Assembly: GCF_016025255.1 (NCBI RefSeq)
Contig: NZ_CP065592.1
Coordinates: forward strand, 165,025 to 229,024
Length of the DNA: 64,000 nt
Direction: 5' to 3'
Source of the DNA: Sphingosinicella flava
GTDB lineage: Bacteria > Pseudomonadota > Alphaproteobacteria > Sphingomonadales > Sphingomonadaceae
Below the pieces are notes generated by a model. That model saw nothing but the letters and a program-made list of their open reading frames with translations, ran no database searches and had not been told where the DNA came from. Numbering within the stretch: position 1 is the stretch's first letter; each line of letters starts with the position of its first letter. A program made the position numbers and the translations under genes. Below are positions 48,787 to 56,781 of this stretch, piece by piece.

Positions 48787-48818
48787 CCTGTGTAAACAGG
48801 CGGATAGGAAATATTTCC
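48787..48818. promoter_or_regulatory. Two palindromes before the glycosyltransferase operon
   Basis: CCTGT-GTAA-ACAGG at 48787-48800 and GGAAATATTTCC at 48807-48818, perfect inverted repeats about 90-120 bp upstream of the GTG start. They look like operators, and the first could also form a hairpin. Neither matches a motif I can name. Confidence 0.4.
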
Positions 48819-48906
48819 CGACGCGCATCGGTGGTTGAATGCGAAATCGCAAAACCGCCCGTTCATGCCTCCCCTATCGTTTCTCCATCGTTGGAAGGAG
48901 TGTCAG

Positions 48907-50082
48907 GTGGCAATCGAGGCCGAGGATTTTATCAACCGCAGTCCGGGGCGGCCCGTCGAGGCAGCGCTTCTGCTGGACCAGCGGCAGATCATTTCCGAAG
49001 CGCCGGCGGCGCGCCCCACGCTTCCGGCGCAATTCACGCATGATCCCGCCGACGCCGCGCCCATGCCCGGCATCACCGCGATCGTGCCCGCTTATGACGA
49101 AGCGGAGAGCATCACCGAAACCGTCCTGAGCCTACGCGCCCAGACCTATCCGGTCGCCGAGATTATCGTCGTCGACGATTGTTCGACGGACGACACGGCA
49201 GCGGTCGCGCGGCGGCTGGGCGTCACGGTGCTCACCCCGCCAAAGAATACCGGATCGAAGGCGGGCGCGCAGAATTTCGCCATGCCGTTCGTCGCGACCG
49301 AATATTGCATGGCGATCGACGCCGATACCGAACTTGCGCCCGATGCAGTGGAAAAGTTGGTCGCGGCGCTCAATCCACCCGGCGTCGCCGCCGTCTGCGG
49401 CTTCGTGCTGCCGCGCTACGTCCGGTCGGTCTGGGAGCGCGGGCGCTATATCGAATATCTCTTCGCCTTCAATTTCTACAAGCCGATCCAGGATTTTCTG
49501 GGGCGGCCGCTCATCTCGTCCGGCTGCTTCTCGGCCTATCGCACCGCGATCCTGCGCAGCGTCGGCGGATGGTCGACGCGCACCATGGCGGAGGACATGG
49601 ACCTCACCTGGACGCTCTACCATCGCGGGCACCAGGTGCGCTTCGTCGGCGACGCGCTCTGCTATCCGATCGAGCCGCACGACTTCAATTTCCTGTCCAA
49701 GCAGTTGCGGCGCTGGTCGCACGGCTTCGTCCAGAATGTCCGCCTGCATTGGCGGGAGGTGGTGCCGCAGCCTTATCTGCGCTCAATCCTGGCGGTCGGC
49801 TATTGGGACGCGATCATTTCCTCAATCGCCTATCTCATCCTCATCCCGCTGCTGATGCTGATCGTCCATCCGGTGATGGCCGTGGCTTATGTCATCGATC
49901 TGCCCGCGGTCGCCATCCCGGTGCTGGTCAAGGCCTGGCAACGGCGCGAATTCGGACGCGCGCTCCTCAGCCTACCCTGCTTCCTGATCGTCAGGCTGGT
50001 CAATTCCTACTTCATCCTGTGCGCGGTCTGGAGCGAATATGTGCTCGGCAAGACCCTCCTCGTTTACGAAAAAGGGCATTGA
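48907..50082 (+). CDS. Processive family-2 glycosyltransferase (exopolysaccharide synthase-like)
   Basis: Membrane-bound GT2 enzyme of 391 residues. All hallmarks of processive beta-glycosyltransferases are present: VVDDCS (about 90), DADTE (138-142), the catalytic base in TMAEDMDL (230) and QLRRW (266-270). Three or so C-terminal helices (about 300-375) follow. Cellulose, PNAG and hyaluronan synthases share this layout. Sugar and linkage cannot be read. GTG 48907 is chosen because AAGGAG lies six bases upstream; a TTG start at 48835 has none. Two bases separate it from the next gene. Confidence 0.88.
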   Translation: MAIEAEDFINRSPGRPVEAALLLDQRQIISEAPAARPTLPAQFTHDPADAAPMPGITAIVPAYDEAESITETVLSLRAQTYPVAEIIVVDDCSTDDTAAVARRLGVTVLTPPKNTGSKAGAQNFAMPFVATEYCMAIDADTELAPDAVEKLVAALNPPGVAAVCGFVLPRYVRSVWERGRYIEYLFAFNFYKPIQDFLGRPLISSGCFSAYRTAILRSVGGWSTRTMAEDMDLTWTLYHRGHQVRFVGDALCYPIEPHDFNFLSKQLRRWSHGFVQNVRLHWREVVPQPYLRSILAVGYWDAIISSIAYLILIPLLMLIVHPVMAVAYVIDLPAVAIPVLVKAWQRREFGRALLSLPCFLIVRLVNSYFILCAVWSEYVLGKTLLVYEKGH

Positions 50083-50083
50083 A

Positions 50084-50497
50084 ATGGTTGGACTTCCCGG
50101 CACCGGCCTCGGCGGCCTCTTTTACGCTCTCCTCATCCTTTGGATCATCCTGCGCGAGGGCTGGTACACCTTGTGCGGCGCCGGACGGCTGGCGCGATGG
50201 CGGTCGATCGCGCATTTCGCCTTTCTCCTCGCCCTCATCCTCGTGGCCTTGAGCGCGCAGGCGGGCGTCATCGCCTGGTTCATGGATTCTCACGCTTTCC
50301 AAAAGCTGGTCGACGGCAACGCGACGCCCGCCGACCTGCTGACCCCCGGCCTCACCATCGGCAGCCTGTTCGTGCTGATCGCGATTTTCGCAGGGCTCCA
50401 ATTTCTGCGGCTGCGCCTGGCTTATGCCAAGCGGCACGCCGAGGAGCCGTCCGGTGCGATAGCGCCGACGGCGCGGCAGATGGCCGCCCATGCCTGA
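50084..50497 (+). CDS. Small three-helix membrane protein of the polysaccharide cluster
   Basis: A 137-residue protein with hydrophobic helices at about 10-30 (FYALLILWIILREGWYTL), 45-68 and 88-108, and a basic cytoplasmic C-terminus. It is not recognisable by sequence. Its size and position after a processive synthase recall PgaD-like accessory subunits, but homology is not claimed. The stop overlaps the next start by 8 bp, so the synthase, this protein and the outer-membrane protein are expressed together. Confidence 0.75.
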   Translation: MVGLPGTGLGGLFYALLILWIILREGWYTLCGAGRLARWRSIAHFAFLLALILVALSAQAGVIAWFMDSHAFQKLVDGNATPADLLTPGLTIGSLFVLIAIFAGLQFLRLRLAYAKRHAEEPSGAIAPTARQMAAHA

Positions 50498-51974
50498 TCG
50501 GCGGCCTCTGTTTCTGGCAGGCGGCGGTCTGCTGACCCTTGCGCTCGCGACACCCGCTCTTGCCATGATGCAAGACGGGACGGATCAGGCTGCCGAAGCC
50601 GAAGCCGAAGCCGAAGCCGAAGCCGAAGCCGAAGCCGAAGCCGAAGCCGAAGCCGAAGCCGAGGCTGAGGCGGAAGCGAACGAGCCCCTCCCTCCAGGAG
50701 CTACCGGCGGCGGCATTCAAGCTACAGGGCCGGACGCCACCGTTCAGGCTCATCCCGTCGATATTGCCCGTACCCCCTGCATGCGCCCTTTCGCGCCGCG
50801 CAAGGCCTTCGCGGAGGGGACGGAATGCCTGGGCTTCACGGCGGACGTGCGCGCCGATTACCGTGCCCGGTCGACGCGCGACATCATCGTCGCCGAAACC
50901 GCGCGGGATGAGATTGGACCGGACCTCATTCTTTACCCGGACGCATTGCCCGGCGAGCGCCCGACATCGCGCGCATTGTTTGAAGGGCGCCTGTTTCTCA
51001 ACTATATCCGGGGCACGGATATCGGCGATCTCTTCGCTTCTCTGGGCGTCAAGGGACAGATCGAAACGCCGCCCCGGCGAAAGGATGCGCCGCGCAGCCG
51101 CTTCGAACGCACGGGACATCGGGTGCTGCTCGAACGCGCGGGGGTCAGCCTGGGCGGACTGACGGCGGGCTATATGCCGTCCGCCTTCACCTTCACGCCG
51201 AGCCTCAGTTACACGACCGCTTATGCGTCGGAGATCAATACGACACTCGTTTCCTATACGGCGGGGCTGGGCGGTGACCTAGATCTGACCGTGTCGCTCG
51301 AGGATAGCGAGCCGCGCCGGGTCGAGGATTTCGCCTGGGGCGAATATCGCACCAAGACGAGCATCGATCCGGTCGCCATGCTGCGCAAGCGACTGGACTG
51401 GGGTACGATCCAGATCGCCGGGGCTGTGCATCCGATCAAAGGCGAGGCCGATCTCGACTGCTGTGCCCCGGCGCGGGGCGAGGGGACGGGCTGGGCGGTG
51501 CTGGCGGGCGTGGAGGGCTGGTTCGAAACCGGGATCGGGAGCACCGAAATCCTGTTCAACCTGGGCGCTTCGAAGGGCGCGCTCGGCTATATCAACGCCA
51601 CCGAATATCCATCCGACTTCGCCTTGCTGGCGGACGGGGACATGCGGCTGACGGGCGGGCAGGCGGTTGTCGCCTCGGTCGCCAACACGTGGCCGAACAG
51701 GATACGGACGGTTTTGACGCTATCGGGCTATCGCACGAGTCTGGATGCCGACCGGTTCCGGTGGAAGACGCGGGGCCTATTGGCGCAGACAGCGGTCGAA
51801 TATTCGCCGGTTCCGCGCTTCGTGGTCGGGGCTGAAGTGAGCTACCTTCACGACAAGGGGCGGATCGTCCGCGACGGCGCGAGTGAGAGCGTATCGAACG
51901 GCTTCGTCAGCGGGGTCATCTTCCTCCGCTACCGTTACCACGCCGATCTGTTGGGAAGGAACGGGGCGCTCTGA
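50490..51974 (+). CDS. Outer-membrane beta-barrel (porin-like) with Glu-Ala repeat
   Basis: A 494-residue exported protein. A signal peptide (about 1-25, ending TPALA) leads to an acidic Glu-Ala alternating segment (about 35-63), then a globular stretch, then a porin-like barrel with many amphipathic strands (GFTADVRADYRAR, LAGVEGWFETGIGSTEILF, FVVGAEVSYLHDKG). The terminal segment is SGVIFLRYRYHADLLG. Coupling to the synthase suggests a polymer exit channel, analogous to AlgE or the barrel of PgaA, but lacking TPR repeats. It could also be an unrelated porin. Confidence 0.75.
   Translation: MPDRRPLFLAGGGLLTLALATPALAMMQDGTDQAAEAEAEAEAEAEAEAEAEAEAEAEAEAEANEPLPPGATGGGIQATGPDATVQAHPVDIARTPCMRPFAPRKAFAEGTECLGFTADVRADYRARSTRDIIVAETARDEIGPDLILYPDALPGERPTSRALFEGRLFLNYIRGTDIGDLFASLGVKGQIETPPRRKDAPRSRFERTGHRVLLERAGVSLGGLTAGYMPSAFTFTPSLSYTTAYASEINTTLVSYTAGLGGDLDLTVSLEDSEPRRVEDFAWGEYRTKTSIDPVAMLRKRLDWGTIQIAGAVHPIKGEADLDCCAPARGEGTGWAVLAGVEGWFETGIGSTEILFNLGASKGALGYINATEYPSDFALLADGDMRLTGGQAVVASVANTWPNRIRTVLTLSGYRTSLDADRFRWKTRGLLAQTAVEYSPVPRFVVGAEVSYLHDKGRIVRDGASESVSNGFVSGVIFLRYRYHADLLGRNGAL
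50595..50660 (+). repeat. Eleven perfect GAAGCC hexanucleotide repeats
   Basis: Tandem GAAGCC x11 inside the barrel gene, encoding (Glu-Ala)n and continuing with degenerate GAGGCT, GAGGCG and GAAGCG units. Unit gain or loss keeps the frame. Confidence 0.97.
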
Positions 51975-52011
51975 GCGGATCGATATTCACCTTGCCGCCA
52001 TCCTCTCAGCC

Positions 52012-52089
52012 GTCATTCCAGTGGAAGCTGGAATCTCACTTTTCTCGCATCCATCAAACAAAGGAGATTCCAGCTTTCGCTGGAATGAC
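52012..52089. repeat. Dispersed palindromic repeat, family B (full copy)
   Basis: Ends GTCATTCCAG and CTGGAATGAC. The 26-base arms (52012-52037 and 52064-52089) match at 24 positions around an A/T-rich centre. It lies after the barrel gene stop and before the convergent MFS gene. Confidence 0.8.
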
Positions 52090-52138
52090 GGGTTTGAAGA
52101 TCAATGACAGGTTGAGAAGCCGGGGGATCTGTGGAGCC

Positions 52139-53689
52139 TTAGCTTGATTCCAGCTCCCGGAGGCTCCGGCCGCGCGTTTCCCGTCCGGCGATTGCGACGA
52201 GGGCGGCGGAAGCCGCCATGGGGAGAAGGAGGGTGGCCGCCGCTCCTCCCAGGGTCGGGATGAGCCCGACGAGCGCGAAGCCCTGCACCGCGACGCCCCC
52301 GACCTTGGAGCTGCCCGCGACGAGGCCTGTGGCGCGGCCGCGCTTGCCCAAGGGGTAATTTTCGGCGGCATAGGGGAGGAGCACGGCGATCATGCCGTTC
52401 ACGCCGACGATCAGCACGGCGATGACCAGGATCATGACGAAGCGCGAGGAAAGGGTGCTGTCAAGAAGCAGTGCGCCGCCAAGCCCGGCAAGAGTGAGGA
52501 TGATGGTGCCGACCAAGGTCCATTTGCTGCTCCACCGGCTATAGAGCCAGGCCGCAAAGGCAATGGTCGGGAGAGCGAGGAGGGCCGAGCTGGCAATGAT
52601 GCGGCTGGCAAGCTCGGCGCTGTAGCCCTGTTCCTGAAGGTCGGAGGGGAGCCAGAGGAGCAGGCCGAAATTGACGAAGCTCCAGGATAGGGCCGCAACG
52701 ACGAGGGCTGTGGTAAGGCCGCGATGGCGCCCCGCGATTTCGGCCGGAGCGACGGGCGCCTCCACGGCTTCGCGGCGGACGATGCCGTATTTGCGGGCCA
52801 TTTCCTCCAGCTCCGCGTCCCGGCCCTGTTCGGCGAGGAAGCGGGGGGATTCCGGGAGGAACCGGGCGAGGGCGAGGAGGAGGATGCCGGTCGGGAAACC
52901 CTGCAGCCACAGGCTCCGCCAGCCGAGGCCCGGCTCCAGCACGCTCGCGGCGGCGCTGGCGGCGAGATAGCCGCCGACGAGGCCGGTGCCGCCGATCAGG
53001 ACCAGCACCCAGGAGCGGCTCTTCGGCGGCATGATTTCGGCGAGAAGCGTGTAGACCACCGGCATCATGCCGCCCGCCGACGCACCCATCAGGAAGCACA
53101 TGACGAGGTTCCAGCGGAATTCCGGCATGGCGCCGCAGATGGAGGTGGCGACGAAGAGGATGGTCGACAGCAGGATCGATACGCGGCGCCCGTAGACGTC
53201 GGCAAGCCAGCCCCAGAGGAAGGAGCCGACCGTAGTGCCGATCAACGCGACGAAGGGCAGATAGGCGGCCGTCGCGCGGGGGATGCCATATTCGCGCGCC
53301 ATGCCGGGCAGGACGAAGCCCAATGTCGCGGGCTTCATCGTGTCGATGACGAGGCCGAAGAAGAGGACGAGCAGGACGGCCGCATGGCTGCGGGTGAAGG
53401 GCGTGCTGTCGGGCGCTTCGTACAGCGTGCCGGCGGTCGCGGAATGGCGGCTCCGGTGCTTTGGCAAGGCGCCGTAGCAGGCGAGCGGGGCGCCGATGCC
53501 GATCAGCGCCATGCCGACGACCATCCACGGATCCATCGGCATGTGGGACATGTGGCCGCCCATGGCGATGCTGTCGGCGAACATCGGCAGATGCAGCGCG
53601 ACTCCCACCGCGATAGCGAGGCAGCCGGTCCAGAAAATCGGCGCGCGATCGCCGACGATGGACGGGCGGCCGCCAATAAAGGATGTCAT
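52139..53689 (-). CDS. MFS transporter with extra N-terminal helices
   Basis: A 516-residue transporter. Residues 1-75 form two additional helices joined by a Met/His-rich loop (GGHMSHMPMDPW). From about residue 100 the standard twelve-helix MFS fold follows, with GWLADVYGRRVSIL after helix 2 and RFLPESPRFLAEQGRDAEL in the central loop. The latter suggests the general-substrate/aromatic-acid symporter branch. The substrate is unknown. The Met/His loop might bind a metal. No regulatory gene is adjacent. Confidence 0.82.
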   Translation of the reverse strand: MTSFIGGRPSIVGDRAPIFWTGCLAIAVGVALHLPMFADSIAMGGHMSHMPMDPWMVVGMALIGIGAPLACYGALPKHRSRHSATAGTLYEAPDSTPFTRSHAAVLLVLFFGLVIDTMKPATLGFVLPGMAREYGIPRATAAYLPFVALIGTTVGSFLWGWLADVYGRRVSILLSTILFVATSICGAMPEFRWNLVMCFLMGASAGGMMPVVYTLLAEIMPPKSRSWVLVLIGGTGLVGGYLAASAAASVLEPGLGWRSLWLQGFPTGILLLALARFLPESPRFLAEQGRDAELEEMARKYGIVRREAVEAPVAPAEIAGRHRGLTTALVVAALSWSFVNFGLLLWLPSDLQEQGYSAELASRIIASSALLALPTIAFAAWLYSRWSSKWTLVGTIILTLAGLGGALLLDSTLSSRFVMILVIAVLIVGVNGMIAVLLPYAAENYPLGKRGRATGLVAGSSKVGGVAVQGFALVGLIPTLGGAAATLLLPMAASAALVAIAGRETRGRSLRELESS

Positions 53690-53820
53690 TCGATGCCCCT
53701 TTCCCGGCCTCCCTCTATCGCAAGTGGGAGGCCTGTGAAACCCGCGCTTATGGCCATATCGGGAAACCGATGCCCGTCGTCGCGTTCATGGCCCGATCCT
53801 GTCGCGAAACGAGGTGTTCC

Positions 53821-54504
53821 ATGTCCAGTCTCTTGTCCCGCCGCTCCCTGATCGGCGCCGGCTTCCTCCTCCCGTTCGCCGCGCTGCCGGGCTGCGCCAC
53901 CGGCCTTGGCGGCTTCAGCTTCGAAGAGGCGATCCGGCGATTGCTCACCATCTCCTCGCAGCGGGCGTTCACGACCCTGCTTCAGGACAATGGTTTTTTC
54001 AGCGACGATGTCGCGCGGATCACCGTGCCACCGCAGCTTGGCGGCCCCGGTGCCACCTCGATCCTTTCGGCGCTGCTGCGCACGTCCACTGTGCAGAACC
54101 AGCTGCTGCGCCTAGTCAACGATGCGGCGGAGGAGGCGGCCGACGCCGCCGCGCCGATCGTCTATGACAGTATCCGCACGATGAGCATCCTGGACGCGCT
54201 CTCCATCGTGCGCGGCGGGCCGACGGCGGCGGCCGACTATCTGCAGGGGCGGATGGGCGACGCGCTCTTCAACGCGCTTTTCCCCGGCGTCGGCAATGCC
54301 CTGCGCGTGGCGAACAGCCCGATCCTGGGGCAGGCATTGTAGGCGGCGACGGGTTTCGATCTCTCTAATTTGCAAAGGGATGTCGCGGCGAAGGCGGCCA
54401 CGGGCATCTATCGCGCCATCGGGCGGGAAGAAGCGGCGATCCGCGCCAATCCGGCGTCGGCCAACGATCCCTTGCTGTCCGGAGTGTTCGGCGTGCTGCG
54501 ATAA
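53821..54504 (+). pseudogene. DUF4197 lipoprotein gene interrupted by an amber codon
   Basis: The frame begins MSSLLSRRSLIGAG with GAGG upstream. It has a twin-arginine-like and lipobox signal (LPGC) and the DUF4197 body: FEEAIRRLLTISSQRAF and ARITVPPQLGGPG. TAG at 54340-54342 stops it after 173 codons. The same frame continues for 53 codons with the expected family C-terminus ([17 protein letters not shown] then [10 protein letters not shown]) to TAA at 54502. No frameshift is seen. So a single substitution separates an intact gene from this one. Alternatives are a sequencing error, readthrough, or a functional truncated protein. Confidence 0.85.
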
Positions 54505-54553
54505 TGACGCTATAGCGGCCCGCGACTCATCTTCACGATTCGGGGCCGCGCAC

Positions 54554-55207
54554 ATGAAATTCTTCGTCGATACCGCAGACATTAACGACATTCGCGAGCT
54601 GGCCGAAACCGGCCTGCTGGACGGCGTCACGACCAACCCCTCGCTGATCCACAAATCGGGCCGCGATTTCCTGGACGTGGTGAAGGAGATTGCCGGGATC
54701 GTCGACGGCCCCGTGTCGGCGGAAGTCGTCGCCCTCGATCATCAGGAAATGATGCGGGAGGCCGAAATCCTCCGCAAGATCGCCGACAATATCGCGGTGA
54801 AGGTGCCCCTTACCGTCGACGGCCTCAAGACCTGCAAGGCGTTGACCGGCGAGGGGACGGCGGTGAACGTCACCCTCTGCTTCTCCGCCAACCAGGCCCT
54901 GCTCGCGGCGAAGGCGGGCGCGACCTACATCTCGCCCTTCGTCGGGCGGCATGACGATGTCGGCTATCCCGGCATGGAATTGATCGCCGACATCCGCGAG
55001 ATTTACGACAATTACGATTTCGCGACCCAGATCCTGGTCGCGAGCGTGCGCAACCCTATCCACATCCACGACGCGGCCAAGCTCGGCGCCGACGTGATGA
55101 CCGCACCGCCCGCCGTCATCCACCAGCTCTTCAAGCACCCGCTCACCGAGAACGGCCTCAAGGCCTTCCTCGCGGATTGGGAAAAGACGGGTCAGAGGAT
55201 CGGCTGA
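54554..55207 (+). CDS. tal: Transaldolase / fructose-6-phosphate aldolase
   Basis: Small class of transaldolase, 217 residues: [31 protein letters not shown], the Schiff-base Lys in IAVKVPLT, and SPFVGRHDD. It acts in the non-oxidative pentose phosphate pathway, or as a fructose-6-phosphate aldolase. The two activities cannot be separated reliably by sequence; the length fits the TalC/Fsa group. It starts 49 bp after the DUF4197 frame ends. Confidence 0.93.
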   Translation: MKFFVDTADINDIRELAETGLLDGVTTNPSLIHKSGRDFLDVVKEIAGIVDGPVSAEVVALDHQEMMREAEILRKIADNIAVKVPLTVDGLKTCKALTGEGTAVNVTLCFSANQALLAAKAGATYISPFVGRHDDVGYPGMELIADIREIYDNYDFATQILVASVRNPIHIHDAAKLGADVMTAPPAVIHQLFKHPLTENGLKAFLADWEKTGQRIG

Positions 55208-55398
55208 TCTTGCTTTAGAGCAATTGGGGAAACCACTTACCTGGAACCTGGATAGTCCAAAAAGGCGATTCCACCTTCCTTATAAGATGCGGCAGTTTTG
55301 AGCGACGGATGGTTGCTTCTGATGCAGATGGTCGGACTTCGGTTTGATGGCTGAACATTGTACGCTCTGACTCGCATCGCCCACAGTTATTTCCCCCC
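55208..55398. other. Gene-free stretch with lower GC
   Basis: About 190 bp, visibly more A/T-rich than its surroundings. A minus-strand frame through it has no ribosome site, and its translation has no family features. It could be a decayed gene fragment. No terminator with a T tract is seen between the convergent stops. Confidence 0.4.
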
Positions 55399-56118
55399 TC
55401 AATCTTCGAGCGTGTCCTGCGGATCCCAGACGATGGCGAGGGCAAGGCTCGCCATCATCGCGGCTTCCTGCAGGCCGGGATCGCGTGGCAAGTAGATGCG
55501 GTTGGTCCGGATGCCGTTCGTGTCGACGCCGCCAATCTCGCGGCCGTCCTTCATGAAGACGTAGCCGACCGGCGTTCCGCTCGGGAGGCCGCCGCCCTTC
55601 ATCTTATGAACCGAACGCAGCTCCAGCCGCTCGCCTTCGAACACGATCTCGCCGCGCCGCTCGTTGCCGCCGATGCCGCGCGCGTGGATTTCCAGGCCGG
55701 CGTCGATGGGAAAGCCGTCGCGCTCCATCTTGCAGCGGTAGGAAAAGGGCTTGATCGTCATCTCGATGGCTTCGGACAAAGCGGTGTCGGCCTCGTCATA
55801 TTCGCAGAAAGCGGCGAGCCTGCCATCGATCCGGTCGCCGTTCAGGGTGAATTCGACCCGTCCGACATTGCCGCCGAAGTCGAACAATTCGGCGCGGCCC
55901 GCGCTGCGCACGTAATTGCCGCCAGCCTCATCGCTGCCGGTTGCTGGGTTAAAGATACGGAACGAGCCGCGCTGGCCGAAGCCGATGCCGGTAATGTCCA
56001 GCTGCTCCATCTCGGCTTCCGGCGTCTTCGGCAGCCGCATCCGGGACTTTTCGGAAATATCGGCGCTGCACGCGGCCAACGCCGCCGCGCATGTCATAAC
56101 GGTGAAAGCCCGCTTCAT
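55399..56118 (-). CDS. Predicted lipoprotein of unknown function
   Basis: A 239-residue precursor with a lipoprotein signal (MKRAFTVMTCAAALAAC) and a mainly beta mature region, including GSFRIFNPATG and VEFTLNGDRIDGRLAAFCEYD. Two cysteines (FCEY and YRCKM) could form a disulfide. No family is recognised. ATG 56118 is preferred because the signal begins there. Confidence 0.75.
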   Translation of the reverse strand: MKRAFTVMTCAAALAACSADISEKSRMRLPKTPEAEMEQLDITGIGFGQRGSFRIFNPATGSDEAGGNYVRSAGRAELFDFGGNVGRVEFTLNGDRIDGRLAAFCEYDEADTALSEAIEMTIKPFSYRCKMERDGFPIDAGLEIHARGIGGNERRGEIVFEGERLELRSVHKMKGGGLPSGTPVGYVFMKDGREIGGVDTNGIRTNRIYLPRDPGLQEAAMMASLALAIVWDPQDTLED

Positions 56119-56232
56119 CCTTGTCCCCCATTCTTTGTCTGGGAGTGAGACTAAGACGAGCGGCAATGACGATAAGCTGAACGGCGGGTTTAATCGCCGT
56201 TCAGATTTGTCGAAGCCTTTTGCAGCTTCGGA

Positions 56233-56781
56233 TCAGCCCTTTTTCGCGACCCCGACCAGGGCTGGGCGCAGCAAGCGGTCCTTGATCATGTAGCCCGCTT
56301 GCATTTCCTGGACGATGGTGCCGGGCTCCACGTCCTGGCTCTCAATCTCGATCATCGCTTGGTGTTTGTTGGGATCGAGCGGCTGGCCCATCGCTTCGAC
56401 GCGGGTAATGCCGTTGCGCTGGAACACGGTGTCGAGTTCGCGGCCCGTGGCTTCGAGGCCGGTGACGAGGCCCTTCATTTTTTCGTCCTCGCGCAGCTCG
56501 GCGGGAATGGCGGCGAGGGCGCGGTCGAGATTGTCCTTCACCGACAAGATATCGCGGGCGAAGGCGGTGGCGGCATAAGCGCGGGCGTCGGCTGCGTCCT
56601 TTTCCAGGCGGCGGCGGACATTCTGGGTCTCGGCCTGGGCGTAGAGGGTCTGCTGCCGGGCTTCGGCAAGCTCATCCTGAAGCCGTGCGATCGCGTCATG
56701 CTCCTGAAGCTCGGGGGCTTCCGCCGCAGTGTCCGCGCGGATCTCTTCGGCTTCGTCGTGCAGATTCTGTTCGTTCGTCAT
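56233..56781 (-). CDS. grpE: Nucleotide exchange factor GrpE
   Basis: DnaK co-chaperone of 182 residues. A long N-terminal helix with heptads (IARLQDELAEARQQTLYAQAETQNVRRR) forms the dimer. The C-terminal beta domain contains DPNKHQAMIEI and VQEMQAGYMIKDRLLRPALVGVAK. The start ATG overlaps the hrcA stop by four bases. dnaK itself is not in the window. Confidence 0.97.
   Translation of the reverse strand: MTNEQNLHDEAEEIRADTAAEAPELQEHDAIARLQDELAEARQQTLYAQAETQNVRRRLEKDAADARAYAATAFARDILSVKDNLDRALAAIPAELREDEKMKGLVTGLEATGRELDTVFQRNGITRVEAMGQPLDPNKHQAMIEIESQDVEPGTIVQEMQAGYMIKDRLLRPALVGVAKKG

Noticed and set aside
48835..48906. TTG start for the glycosyltransferase
   Set aside because: No ribosome site, whereas GTG 48907 has AAGGAG at ideal spacing.
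55215..55445. Minus-strand 76-residue frame after the transaldolase
   Set aside because: No ribosome site, no family features and overlap with the true lipoprotein gene end.
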